A stretch of 64,000 nt of DNA from Paracidovorax avenae ATCC 19860. Its GTDB lineage: Bacteria; Pseudomonadota; Gammaproteobacteria; Burkholderiales; Burkholderiaceae_C. The stretch spans positions 2,666,001-2,730,000 of the forward strand of contig NC_015138.1 of assembly GCF_000176855.2 (NCBI RefSeq). The letters run 5' to 3'. The notes beneath the pieces were generated by a model that saw only the letters and a program-made list of their open reading frames with translations, ran no database searches and was not told the DNA's origin. Below, one piece after another: positions 48,432-59,032 of the stretch (positions are counted from its first letter, which is position 1; every line of letters starts with the position of its first letter). Made by a program: the position numbers and the translations under genes.

Positions 48432-50105
48432 TCACCCGGCGGTGCGCAGCTGCGCGCGCAGGATCTTGCCCACGGGTGACTTCGGCAACTGCGTGCTGAA
48501 GACGATCTGCCGGGGCACCTTGTAGGCCGTGAGCTGCGTGCGGCAATAGCGCTCGATGGCCTCCGTGTCCAGCCCGGTGCCGCGGGGCACCACGTAGGCC
48601 CGTACGGCCTCCCCGGTGGCGGCATCCGGCACACCGACCACCGCCGCCTCGAGTATGCTGGGATGCGCCGCCAGCACGTCTTCCACTTCATTCGGATAGA
48701 CGTTGAAGCCCGACACGAGAATCATGTCCTTCTTGCGGTCCACGATGCGCACATGCCCATCGGCATCCATTTGCGCGATGTCACCCGTGCGGAGCCAGCC
48801 ATCGGCAATGGTGCTCGCGCTGTCCTGCGGCGAATTCAGGTAACCGGCGGCCACCTGGGGCCCTTGCACGAGCAGCTCGCCGCGTTCGCCGACGCCCAGG
48901 TCGTTGCCGTCTGCATCGACGATCCGCACCTGGCAGCCGGGCATGGGCAGGCCCACGGAGCCCGTGCGGGGTGCCCCGGTGGGTGGATTGCACGACACGA
49001 TGCAGGTGGTTTCCGTCATGCCATAGCCTTCCAGGATGGGGCAGACCAGGGCCGTCCACGCCTGGGCGGTGGAGGGGCGCAATGCCGTTCCGCCCGAGAA
49101 GGCGAAGCGGAGCTTCGGGGGGCGCTCCTGAAACCAGGGTTCCCCGAGCAGCCCGGCGTAGAGCGTGTCCACGCCGGACATCCAGTCCACCTCGAAATCC
49201 TCGAAGGCGCGGCGCAGGTTGGCGACCGGCCTGGGATTGGGCACGAGCAGGTTTCTCGCGCCGAAGGTGAAGAACACCAGGAAGTTCACCATGAAGGCGA
49301 AGATGTGGTATAGGGGCAGCACGGTCAGGATGGTCTCGCCGCGGCGGGGGCCGTCATAGGCCTGCAGGAAATCCCGCGTCATCTGGAGCGTCGCGAGGAT
49401 GTTCCGGTGGGTGATCACCGCACCCTTGCTGCGGCCCGTGGTGCCGCCCGTGTATTGGTACAGCGCGACCGGGTGGTTTCGCCAGGTGGGCCTGCTTCGC
49501 GCCTGTCCTGCCCGCAGGGCGTGCGCCATGCGGATGGGCGCCGCGTCCGATACCGGGCGGCCGGATGCCGGGAGCGCATCGCGGATGGCCGAGGCGACGG
49601 GCTCCGCAAAGAAATCCCACGGGCTGGCGGTCATGAGCCGGAGTCCCAGTTCCGCGGCGACGGGCTGTGCCACCTGCAGGAACAGTTCGGAGGCCAGGAG
49701 CAGCCTGGCGCCGGAGTCCTGCAACTGCAGCCTCAGCTCCCGCTCGGTGTACAGGGGGTTGACGTTCGTCACGATCAGCCCGGCCTTCCACGCGCCGAAG
49801 ACCGCGATGGGATAGTGCAGGCAGGTGGGCAACTGCACGGCGATGACCTCGCCGGCTTCGAGCTCCATGTCGTGGACCAGGAAAGCCGCGAAGGCGTCGG
49901 ACAGCGCATCCACGTCTTCGAAACTGTGGAAGGTGCTGGCACCCGTCGGGAGCACGAGGCCGAATGCAGGGTTTCCCTGGTAACGGCCTGCGGCTTCGGT
50001 GGCCAGCGTGGCGGCATTCGCGGGCAGGGACGCGAGGTCCACGTCGTAGCCGCGCAGGCTGGGGGGAAAGGAGGCTTCCCAGAGTCCTCGGTGCAGGGCG
50101 GTCAT
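48432..50105 (-). CDS. Long-chain fatty acid-CoA ligase (FadD-like)
   Basis: 557 residues, typical FadD length. ATP-dependent activation of fatty acids. AMP-binding motifs YTGGTTGRSKGAVITHRN, GYGMTETTCIVSCNP, DGWLRTGDIAQMDADG and VDRKKDMILVSGFNVYPNEV; the C-terminal lysine is in KSPVGKILR. Lies 39 bp downstream of the NTF2-like gene and close to fadH, fitting a fatty-acid degradation set. Confidence 0.93.
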   Translation of the reverse strand: MTALHRGLWEASFPPSLRGYDVDLASLPANAATLATEAAGRYQGNPAFGLVLPTGASTFHSFEDVDALSDAFAAFLVHDMELEAGEVIAVQLPTCLHYPIAVFGAWKAGLIVTNVNPLYTERELRLQLQDSGARLLLASELFLQVAQPVAAELGLRLMTASPWDFFAEPVASAIRDALPASGRPVSDAAPIRMAHALRAGQARSRPTWRNHPVALYQYTGGTTGRSKGAVITHRNILATLQMTRDFLQAYDGPRRGETILTVLPLYHIFAFMVNFLVFFTFGARNLLVPNPRPVANLRRAFEDFEVDWMSGVDTLYAGLLGEPWFQERPPKLRFAFSGGTALRPSTAQAWTALVCPILEGYGMTETTCIVSCNPPTGAPRTGSVGLPMPGCQVRIVDADGNDLGVGERGELLVQGPQVAAGYLNSPQDSASTIADGWLRTGDIAQMDADGHVRIVDRKKDMILVSGFNVYPNEVEDVLAAHPSILEAAVVGVPDAATGEAVRAYVVPRGTGLDTEAIERYCRTQLTAYKVPRQIVFSTQLPKSPVGKILRAQLRTAG

Positions 50106-50144
50106 GTCTCCTGTGTCTCCATTCTTTTTCTTGGGCTCCCGACG

Positions 50145-50585
50145 TCAGGCCCGGGTCTTGAATGCGGGCATGGTGTCGGCAAGGCGCTTGCCCATTTCCG
50201 CGCCCAGGGCCTGAAGGCCGCTCATCGGACGCACCATGACCTCGAATTCCACGATCCGGCCCTCTTCATCGAAGCGGATGAGATCGATGCCCTTGAGGTC
50301 CTTGCCGGCGACGCTCGCGCTGAACTCCAGTACCACATTCAGGCCGTCGCCGCTGACCAGCTGGCGGTGGTAGGTGAAGTTCTCGAACACCTGGATCACG
50401 GTGGTCAGCGCCAGGATGAGCGCCGGGGCCGGCGCATAGGCCGTGTGCGCCATCGGCGAGCGGAATACCGCATCGGGATGGACGATGGTGTGCAGGTCGG
50501 CGAGATCCTTCCTGGCGATCATTGCGTGCCAGAAGTCGAGCGATGGGGCGACGGCGGGATGGGTGTGGGGTGGGGCCTGTGTCAT
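50145..50585 (-). CDS. NTF2-like (SnoaL-type) protein
   Basis: 146 residues with the cone-shaped NTF2 fold: SLDFWHAMIARKDLADLHTI, HPDAVFRSPMAHTAY, TVIQVFENFTYHRQLVSGDG and IDLIRFDEEGRIVEFEVMVR. Family members include ketosteroid isomerases and epoxide hydrolases as well as non-enzymatic proteins. Its place between fadD-like and fadH genes suggests a role with acyl-CoA intermediates, but activity cannot be read. Confidence 0.88.
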   Translation of the reverse strand: MTQAPPHTHPAVAPSLDFWHAMIARKDLADLHTIVHPDAVFRSPMAHTAYAPAPALILALTTVIQVFENFTYHRQLVSGDGLNVVLEFSASVAGKDLKGIDLIRFDEEGRIVEFEVMVRPMSGLQALGAEMGKRLADTMPAFKTRA

Positions 50586-50636
50586 GGAAATGTCTCCTCT
50601 GTGGATGGAACGACGGGATGGAAGGGGCCCTGTGGA

Positions 50637-52685
<2,049 letters not shown>

Positions 52686-52698
52686 TTATCACCGATAA
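52686..52698. promoter_or_regulatory. Candidate operator TTATC-N3-GATAA
   Basis: Perfect 5-bp inverted repeat with a 3-bp spacer, 19 bp before the fadH start, in the divergent gap with the TetR gene. Position fits repression of fadH; binding by the adjacent regulator is inferred. Confidence 0.45.
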
Positions 52699-52714
52699 GA
52701 TTTGGGCAATAAAA

Positions 52715-52735
52715 ATGCGCCAAACGGTGGCGCAT
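52715..52735. promoter_or_regulatory. Second palindrome in the fadH-tetR gap
   Basis: ATGCGCCA, 5 nt, TGGCGCAT, a perfect 8-bp inverted repeat in the middle of the AT-rich 141-bp gap. Alternatively a structural hairpin in either leader. Confidence 0.4.
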
Positions 52736-52808
52736 CGGCACGCAAGCCCATGGTAGGCCTTAATCTTATTGCTGTAAAGATACTTGCCTGTGCTAAGTTC
52801 CGCCACCC

Positions 52809-53447
52809 ATGAAGACTTCCGCCCCGCGCTCTCGAGACACCTACCACGTGGGCAACCTCGCCCCGCGCCTGCTGGGGGCCGCGCGGGAGATGCTGGAGGA
52901 AGTGGGGCCCACGAAGCTCTCGTTGCGGGCCGTGGCCGAGCGGGTCGGCGTCAGTTCGGCCGCGGCCTACCACCACTATGCCCACCGGGCGGAGCTCATC
53001 GGGCATCTGGCGGGCGCAGGCTTTCGCGAACTGGCCGAGGCCATCGCCGGGCGCGAGAAGGAGGTCTCCGGCGTGCGCAAGCTGCGCGACGCCAGCCTGA
53101 TCTACTTCCGCTTCGCGCGCAGCAATCCGGCCCTGTACCAGCTCATGTTCGGCGCGGAGTTCGCCACCGGCGAGATGATTCCCGAACTGCGCTCCGCACG
53201 GGAACTGGCCTTCGGCGAGCTGAGGAGCACGATCGCCGAGGTGCTCGGAAGGGATGTGCAGACCCCCGAGGTACGCAGGGCTGCCCGCGCAGCCTGGTCC
53301 TATACGCACGGGCTCACGTCGCTCGTGATCCATGGCGTGCTGCATATCCCGGCAGGCATGACGGAGGAGCGTTTCCTCGACGGCACGCTGCAGGGCCTGG
53401 GGCATCTCTTCCAGATGGGAGCGCAAGGCGGCTCCGAAGCGGGCTGA
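52809..53447 (+). CDS. TetR-family regulator
   Basis: 212 residues. N-terminal TetR helix-turn-helix: RLLGAAREMLEEVG, LSLRAVAERVGVSSAAAYHH YAHRAELI. The C-terminal ligand domain has the WHG-type pattern (FRFARSNPALYQLMFGAEFA, AAWSYTHGLTSLVIHGVLH). Divergent from fadH over a 141-bp gap with two palindromes, so it probably represses fadH, and perhaps the NTF2-like and fadD-like genes, with an acyl-CoA-like inducer (inference). Confidence 0.92.
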   Translation: MKTSAPRSRDTYHVGNLAPRLLGAAREMLEEVGPTKLSLRAVAERVGVSSAAAYHHYAHRAELIGHLAGAGFRELAEAIAGREKEVSGVRKLRDASLIYFRFARSNPALYQLMFGAEFATGEMIPELRSARELAFGELRSTIAEVLGRDVQTPEVRRAARAAWSYTHGLTSLVIHGVLHIPAGMTEERFLDGTLQGLGHLFQMGAQGGSEAG

Positions 53448-53484
53448 CTGCGCTCCGCGGCTTGCAGGCGGCTACAGGCCGGCG

Positions 53485-56400
53485 TCAGACGACCACGGGC
53501 GGGCGCCAGGTTTCCGGGGCGCGCCACTGCACCACCCAGCCGGGAAATTCCTCGGGAGGCATGGGCCGGGAGATGCAGTATCCCTGGGCCAGGGTGCAGC
53601 CCAGGCGCATCAGGGTCAGGCCCTGGGCCTCCGTTTCCACGCCCTCGGCCACGATGGAATAGCCGAAGGAGCGCGCGAGCCCGATGACGCCCTGCACGAT
53701 GGCGTAGTCGCCCCGGTCGCTCATCATGCCGTGCACGAAGCTGCGGTCGAGCTTGAGCGTGTCCATGGGCAGCCGGCGCAGGTAGGACAGCGACGAATAG
53801 CCCGTCCCGAAGTCGTCGAGGGACACGGTGATGCCGAGTTCACGCAACTGCGTCAACTGCGGCGCCACGTGGTCCATGTCGTAGAGTGCCGCGCTTTCGG
53901 TGATTTCCAGGTCGAGCAGGCGGTGCGGTATGCCGGGCCGCTGGGCCATGCGGCCTGCCAGCCACTGCGCGAACCCTGGCTGCTGCAGGTGGCGCGCCGA
54001 GATGTTCACGCTCACCGGCAGTTCCAGGCCGCCGGCACGCAGTTGCTCGATCAGGTCCAGCGCCGAATCGACCACCCATTCACCGAAGGCGGCTTCGAGT
54101 TCCGCGCCTTCGATCAGATGGAGGAAGGCACCCGGCGCCAGGATGCCCTGGCCGGGGTGCTTCCACCGGGCCAGCGCTTCCGCGCCGACGACGGTGCCGG
54201 AGCGCATGTCCACCTTGGGCTGCAGGTAGAGCATGAACTGTCCCCGGGCCAGGGCTTCGCGCATGCGCTCGGCCTGCTCGCGCAGCGTCTGCCGGGCGCG
54301 TTCCTGCGCGGCGTCGAAGGGTTGCACCCGGTTGCGCCCGCCCTGCTTGGCGCCATACATCGCATGGTCTGCATGGCGCAGCAGCGTGTCGGCATCGGAG
54401 GCGTCTTCCGGATAGAGCGTGTAGCCCACGCTGGCCGTGACGGTGACACGCTCCGTGCCCAGCGTGTAGGGGGCGGCGAGATTCTCCATGAGGCGGCGCA
54501 GCAGCTGTTCGGCATCGGCGCGCGATTGCAGCTCGGGCATCAGCAGCACGAATTCGTCCCCGCCGAGCCGTGCCACACAGTCCACGGGCCGCAGGGCCCG
54601 GGTGAGCCGGCCGGCCACGATCACCAGGAGCCGGTCGCCCGCGCTGTGGCCCAGCCGGTCGTTCACGGGCTTGAATCCATCGAGGTCCAGGTAGGCCACG
54701 CCCAGTTGCCATCCGCCGGCGCGTGCCTGCGCCATGGCCTGCTCCAGGCGGCGTGCGAGCTGCACCCGGTTGGGCAGGCCGGTGAGCGCATCGAAATGGG
54801 CCAGTTGCTGGAGCATGTCCTCCTGCACGCGCTGGCTGGTCACGTCGATGGAGACGCCGAGCATGCGCCCGGGGCGGCCCCGTTCGTCGTAGCCCACGAT
54901 CTTGCCGAGGTTGCGCACCCAGCGGCCCGCGGGAGCGCCCGGGGGCGCGGACGGGCTGGGCGCCACCTGCCAGGTCGCATCGAAGTGGGAGTCGGGGTGG
55001 GCGACGTGCCGCTCCAGGGCATCGGTGACGTTCTCGATGTCGGCGGGCGCCATGCCGCTGGTCCAGTGCACCCCTGTGCCCCCCGGAGGCTCGGCGGTGG
55101 CTGCCATGCCGTGCAGTTCGCGCCAGCGCGCATCGCCCGTGACCGTGCCCGTGGAAATGTTCCAGTCCCACAGGCCGAGTGAGGCCGCCGACAGGGTGAG
55201 CGACAGCAGCGCCTCGCGGTCGCGGATGAGGTCTTCGTTGCGCTTGCGTTCGGTGATGTCGTGCGCGGAGACCAGCCAGACGGGGGTTCCGTCGAGCTCG
55301 GCGGCATGTAGGGACTGCAGCAGGGTGCGGTCGCCGCCGGTGCGCGGATGGATCGTGATTTCGAGCGCGTTGTGGACGGTACGGCCGCTCATGGTGTCGA
55401 GCAGCTGCCGGCGGCCTTCCGCGGAGAACAGGCCGAGCTCCACGGCCGTGCGGCCCAGCGCCTGGTCGCGCGGAATGCCGGTCAACCGCTCCCAGGCCTC
55501 GTTGACCATCAGGTAGGCGCCATCCGCGCGGCGCGACATGAGCACGGGGTACGGCATCAGCTCGAAGATGCGCATGAAGCGGTCTTCGGACTGGCTCAGC
55601 CGCTCGGCCGCGCGCTTCCACTCGTCGATGTCCTGCATGACGCCCCGCACGCCGGTGACGGCGCCGGCTTCGAGCACCGGTTCGGCATGGACGCGTACCC
55701 AGACCGCACGGCCGTCGTCCGCCCTCAGGATCTGCGCCTCGCAGGACCATCCCACGGCGTTCTGGTGGCCGCGCCGGAACAGGTCCGCCAGGGTGTTCCT
55801 GAACGGCGCGGCGACGAAGTCGCGCAGGTATTCGACGGGCCCGGGCAGCAGGCCGCCGCGGGGCAGGCCGTGGATGTCGAAGCACACGTCCGACCAGTAC
55901 ACCAGCCCCTGGCCGTGCCGGTGCTCCCAGACGCCCAGGCCCGCCATGCGGCCGGCCTGCACCAGCAGGCCGTGGGCGGCAGCCAGCTGGTCGTGCGCGC
56001 GCTGCGTGGCGGACAGGTCCTGGAAGACCGAAACGATGCATTCTTCGCCGCCGATGCTGGCACGGCTGGCCGAAAACAGGCCCGGCACGACCCGCATGCC
56101 CGCGACCTGCACCTGGATGGGCATCCTCTGCACGCGGCCTTCGCGGCGCAGGGTGGCCAGCATGTCCTCCCGCGCCTGCTGCGACGGCCAGAGCCCGAGT
56201 TCGAGCGACGTGCGGCCGACGGCGGCGGCGCGGGGGATGCCGAACAGCGCGGAGAAGGCCGGGTTGACGTCGATGCAGCGGCCGTCTTCCAGGCGGGTGA
56301 TGCAGGCCGGATCCGGCAGTATTTGATAAACGACGGAGTGCTGCTCTTCGGAGAGCCTGACGTCGTCCTGCACCTGTCGCAGGGCCGTCGCGTCCAGGTG

Positions 56401-57267
56401 GATGCCGGCCATGCGGAGCACCTTGCCCTGGGCGTCGCGCTCGCACACCTGCCCGCGGGAGATGATCCAGCGCCAGCGGCCCTCGGTGTCCCGCATGCGG
56501 TATTCCACGCTGAAGGTGGATTCGAGCCCGGCCACCATGTGCTGCAGCTGCGCGGCGAGCCGTTCGGTGTCATCCGGATGGCGCAGGGTGGTCCATCGGT
56601 CCACGTGGCAGCCTTCGCCGCCGGGCTCGATGCCGAGTGCTTCATAGACAGGGCCGTGGCAGACGAGGCGCCGCTCCTGGACGAACCATTCCCAGCGCCC
56701 CCCGCCGCTGGCGTCCAGCATCGCGTTCAGGTCGGACTGCTGGCGCCCGAGCGTATTGGCCGCCTGCGCACGGCCGAGCACCAGTTTCGCGCCCCCTCCC
56801 AGGAGCAGCACCCCAGCAAACCCGGCCCAGGGCGCGTGGCCGCCCCATGCGCGTGCGACGAGTGCCAGCATGAGCCCCAGGCCGGCGAGGTCCAGCCAGG
56901 ACATCCGGGGCGGGAGGCGGCGCTGTGCCAGGCGCCATGCGAGGCCCAGCGCGCAAGCCACTGCGAGCAGGCCGGCCGCCTGCGGCGTGGCCGCGGGCAG
57001 CAGCACGGCGCTGCCCAGGGCCGCCACCAGGGCACTCACCGCGCCGGCCTGCAGGCCGAAGCAGAGCGCCGCGACGGCCGTGGGGACGGCGTCCATCCAG
57101 GCGGCGGTGGCCAGGGAACCCCATGAGGCCGCGCCTGCGGCCAGGCCTGCGAGCACGGGGAGGATGCGCCGGGAGGACGCACCGGCCAGGAGGCGCGGAG
57201 GCACGGCGGCCAGCAAGCCCACCAGTGCCAGGTGGAGCCAGAAGGAGAGGCCCGCTTCACCCGCCAT
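53485..57267 (-). CDS. Membrane multi-PAS GGDEF-EAL c-di-GMP protein
   Basis: 1260 residues from ATG 57267. N-terminal membrane region of about 6-7 helices (1-165), then at least four PAS/PAC units, GGDEF and EAL. GGDEF is intact (RLGGDEFVLLMPE, 902-906) and preceded at the right distance by RPVD, an intact I-site for product inhibition. EAL is intact (VGAEALARWKHP, 1030-1032), with NISARHL and [13 protein letters not shown]. Bifunctional potential. The end is convergent with the TetR gene, 37 bp apart. Confidence 0.93.
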   Translation of the reverse strand: MAGEAGLSFWLHLALVGLLAAVPPRLLAGASSRRILPVLAGLAAGAASWGSLATAAWMDAVPTAVAALCFGLQAGAVSALVAALGSAVLLPAATPQAAGLLAVACALGLAWRLAQRRLPPRMSWLDLAGLGLMLALVARAWGGHAPWAGFAGVLLLGGGAKLVLGRAQAANTLGRQQSDLNAMLDASGGGRWEWFVQERRLVCHGPVYEALGIEPGGEGCHVDRWTTLRHPDDTERLAAQLQHMVAGLESTFSVEYRMRDTEGRWRWIISRGQVCERDAQGKVLRMAGIHLDATALRQVQDDVRLSEEQHSVVYQILPDPACITRLEDGRCIDVNPAFSALFGIPRAAAVGRTSLELGLWPSQQAREDMLATLRREGRVQRMPIQVQVAGMRVVPGLFSASRASIGGEECIVSVFQDLSATQRAHDQLAAAHGLLVQAGRMAGLGVWEHRHGQGLVYWSDVCFDIHGLPRGGLLPGPVEYLRDFVAAPFRNTLADLFRRGHQNAVGWSCEAQILRADDGRAVWVRVHAEPVLEAGAVTGVRGVMQDIDEWKRAAERLSQSEDRFMRIFELMPYPVLMSRRADGAYLMVNEAWERLTGIPRDQALGRTAVELGLFSAEGRRQLLDTMSGRTVHNALEITIHPRTGGDRTLLQSLHAAELDGTPVWLVSAHDITERKRNEDLIRDREALLSLTLSAASLGLWDWNISTGTVTGDARWRELHGMAATAEPPGGTGVHWTSGMAPADIENVTDALERHVAHPDSHFDATWQVAPSPSAPPGAPAGRWVRNLGKIVGYDERGRPGRMLGVSIDVTSQRVQEDMLQQLAHFDALTGLPNRVQLARRLEQAMAQARAGGWQLGVAYLDLDGFKPVNDRLGHSAGDRLLVIVAGRLTRALRPVDCVARLGGDEFVLLMPELQSRADAEQLLRRLMENLAAPYTLGTERVTVTASVGYTLYPEDASDADTLLRHADHAMYGAKQGGRNRVQPFDAAQERARQTLREQAERMREALARGQFMLYLQPKVDMRSGTVVGAEALARWKHPGQGILAPGAFLHLIEGAELEAAFGEWVVDSALDLIEQLRAGGLELPVSVNISARHLQQPGFAQWLAGRMAQRPGIPHRLLDLEITESAALYDMDHVAPQLTQLRELGITVSLDDFGTGYSSLSYLRRLPMDTLKLDRSFVHGMMSDRGDYAIVQGVIGLARSFGYSIVAEGVETEAQGLTLMRLGCTLAQGYCISRPMPPEEFPGWVVQWRAPETWRPPVVV

Positions 57268-57448
57268 GGAGCGCCCCCCGTGCAATGCCTGGCGCTCCGG
57301 ACCGGACGGCCGGGAGTGCTCGGGCTTGGCGGGCAATGTCGGGCATATGGCCGAGTTTAGGCGCTCGCGGAGCGATCCTGGCGGCAATTGCTGCCACGAT
57401 TCCACAAATTATCGGGCTGCCGCAGCGCGAAGCGCCGCGGCTTGCGGA

Positions 57449-58354
57449 TCAGCGTCCGCGCGGGCGTACCAGCCCGGTGGAGAGCATGGTGCCGCACACG
57501 ATGACCGCGCCGCAGCCGAGCATCCATGGCGTGATCGATTCGCCCAGGAACAGGGCGCCGTAGGCCACCGCGAACACGGGGGCCAGGAAAGTCACGGCGA
57601 GCGCCCGGCTCGGCCCGGCATGCGCGATCAGGCGGAAGTACAGGATGTAGGCGATGCCCGTGCACAGCACGGCGATGGCGATGACCGCGGCCCAGGCCCC
57701 GGGGCCCGGGGCGCGCGCCGGCCAGGACCACAGCGCGGGCAGGGCGAGCGCGAGGGTGGCGCCCAACTGGCTGCCCGTGGCGGTGGCCAGTGGCGGCAGC
57801 CCCACCAGGTGCTGCCGGGCATAGCTGGCGCCCACGGCATAGCAGGTGGTGGCAAGGAGGCAGGCGCCGACCGCCCAGATGGCATGGTCCGATTTGAAAC
57901 CGATCGCGGCGGGCGCGCGCCAGGCCAGCAGTGCCACGCCAGCGAAGCCGATCGCCAGTCCGGCCCATCGCAGCCGGCCGATGCGGTCGCCGAGCCATGC
58001 CCAGGCCACGAGCGCGCCGAACAGCGGCACGGTGGCATTCAGAATGGACGACAGCCCCGTGGTGATGTGCAGCACGGCCCAGGCATAGAGTGCGAACGGG
58101 ATGGCGGAGTTGATGACGCCGCCCAGCAGGATCGGCTTCCAGTGGCGGCGCAGCGCGGGCCACTGGCCCTGGCGCAGCAGGATGGGCCAGAGGAACAGGG
58201 TGGCCAGCGACACGCGCAGCCCCGCCGTGGGCAGCGGGCCGAATTCGGACGCGCCCAGGCGCATGAAGAGGAAGGAGGCGCCCCAGAGGGCGGAAAGCAG
58301 CAGGAATTCGCCGAGCCAGTGGCGGGCGGGCAGCACGCCGGCCGCCGCGTTCAC
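57449..58354 (-). CDS. DMT-superfamily permease (EamA)
   Basis: 301 residues from GTG 58354. Ten hydrophobic helices in two EamA repeats: LLLSALWGASFLFMRLGASE, TTGLSSILNATVPLFGALVA, SRALAVTFLAPVFAVAYGAL and LGESITPWMLGCGAVIV. Probable metabolite or drug exporter. The start overlaps the ogt stop by 4 bp (GTGA), so it is translated from the same mRNA. Substrate unknown. Confidence 0.9.
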   Translation of the reverse strand: MNAAAGVLPARHWLGEFLLLSALWGASFLFMRLGASEFGPLPTAGLRVSLATLFLWPILLRQGQWPALRRHWKPILLGGVINSAIPFALYAWAVLHITTGLSSILNATVPLFGALVAWAWLGDRIGRLRWAGLAIGFAGVALLAWRAPAAIGFKSDHAIWAVGACLLATTCYAVGASYARQHLVGLPPLATATGSQLGATLALALPALWSWPARAPGPGAWAAVIAIAVLCTGIAYILYFRLIAHAGPSRALAVTFLAPVFAVAYGALFLGESITPWMLGCGAVIVCGTMLSTGLVRPRGR

Positions 58355-58959
58355 GCAGCCACCCCGGTGCGCGGGCCGGCGGTGCCGCAGGCGGTGGCGT
58401 CGCCCTCCGGCCAGAGGGGCAGGGTGCGCAGGTGGTCCGGAAGCGCTCCTTCCAGCCGCAGCAGGGCGGTTTTGCGCGGCAGGCCGCCGGCGTACCCGGT
58501 GAGGGTGCCGTCCGACCCGAGCACGCGGTGGCACGGCACGATCACGCTGACCGGATTGCGCCCGACCGCCGCGCCCACGGCCCGCACTGCGAGCGGACGG
58601 CCCAGGGCGCGGGCCAGGGCCGCATAACTGGTGACGGCGCCGTGCGGTATCTCCACGAGAGCCTGCCAGACATCGCGCTGGAAGGCGGTACCGGCCGTGA
58701 GATCGAGCGGAATGTCGAACCGGCTGCGCCGGCCTTCCAGGTATTCGCGCAATTGCAAGGCCGTGGCGGCCAGGACCGGGTGCGAAGGGTCTTGGGGCCA
58801 GGCTCCGGGGCCGTCGAGGCGGCCGGTGGGCTGGTGGCGCTGGCCGTCGAACCAGATCCCGGCCAGGCCCGCGGCCGAGGCAGCGAGGCGGATGTCGCCG
58901 AGCGGGCTGGGGATGCGCATCTGGACGAGGGCAGCGGGAGAAGCAGTAGGGAGCGGCAT
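58351..58959 (-). CDS. ogt: Methylated-DNA-protein cysteine methyltransferase
   Basis: 202 residues. Removes methyl groups from O6-methylguanine by suicide transfer to Cys143 in VIVPCHRVLG. The DNA-binding helix region (GTAFQRDVWQALVEIPHGAV TSYAALARALG) and RAVGAAVGRNP precede it; YAGGLPRKTALLRLEG follows. Lies 73 bp downstream of the Ada-AlkA gene, so the pair covers both methyl-transfer activities of Ada. Confidence 0.95.
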   Translation of the reverse strand: MPLPTASPAALVQMRIPSPLGDIRLAASAAGLAGIWFDGQRHQPTGRLDGPGAWPQDPSHPVLAATALQLREYLEGRRSRFDIPLDLTAGTAFQRDVWQALVEIPHGAVTSYAALARALGRPLAVRAVGAAVGRNPVSVIVPCHRVLGSDGTLTGYAGGLPRKTALLRLEGALPDHLRTLPLWPEGDATACGTAGPRTGVAA

Positions 58960-59032
58960 GGCGGGAGTCTGTCGGTGGAAAGGGAGGGATCGGAGGAGCC
59001 GGGAGCGTGGCGTGCGGTCAGGGACCGTGCGG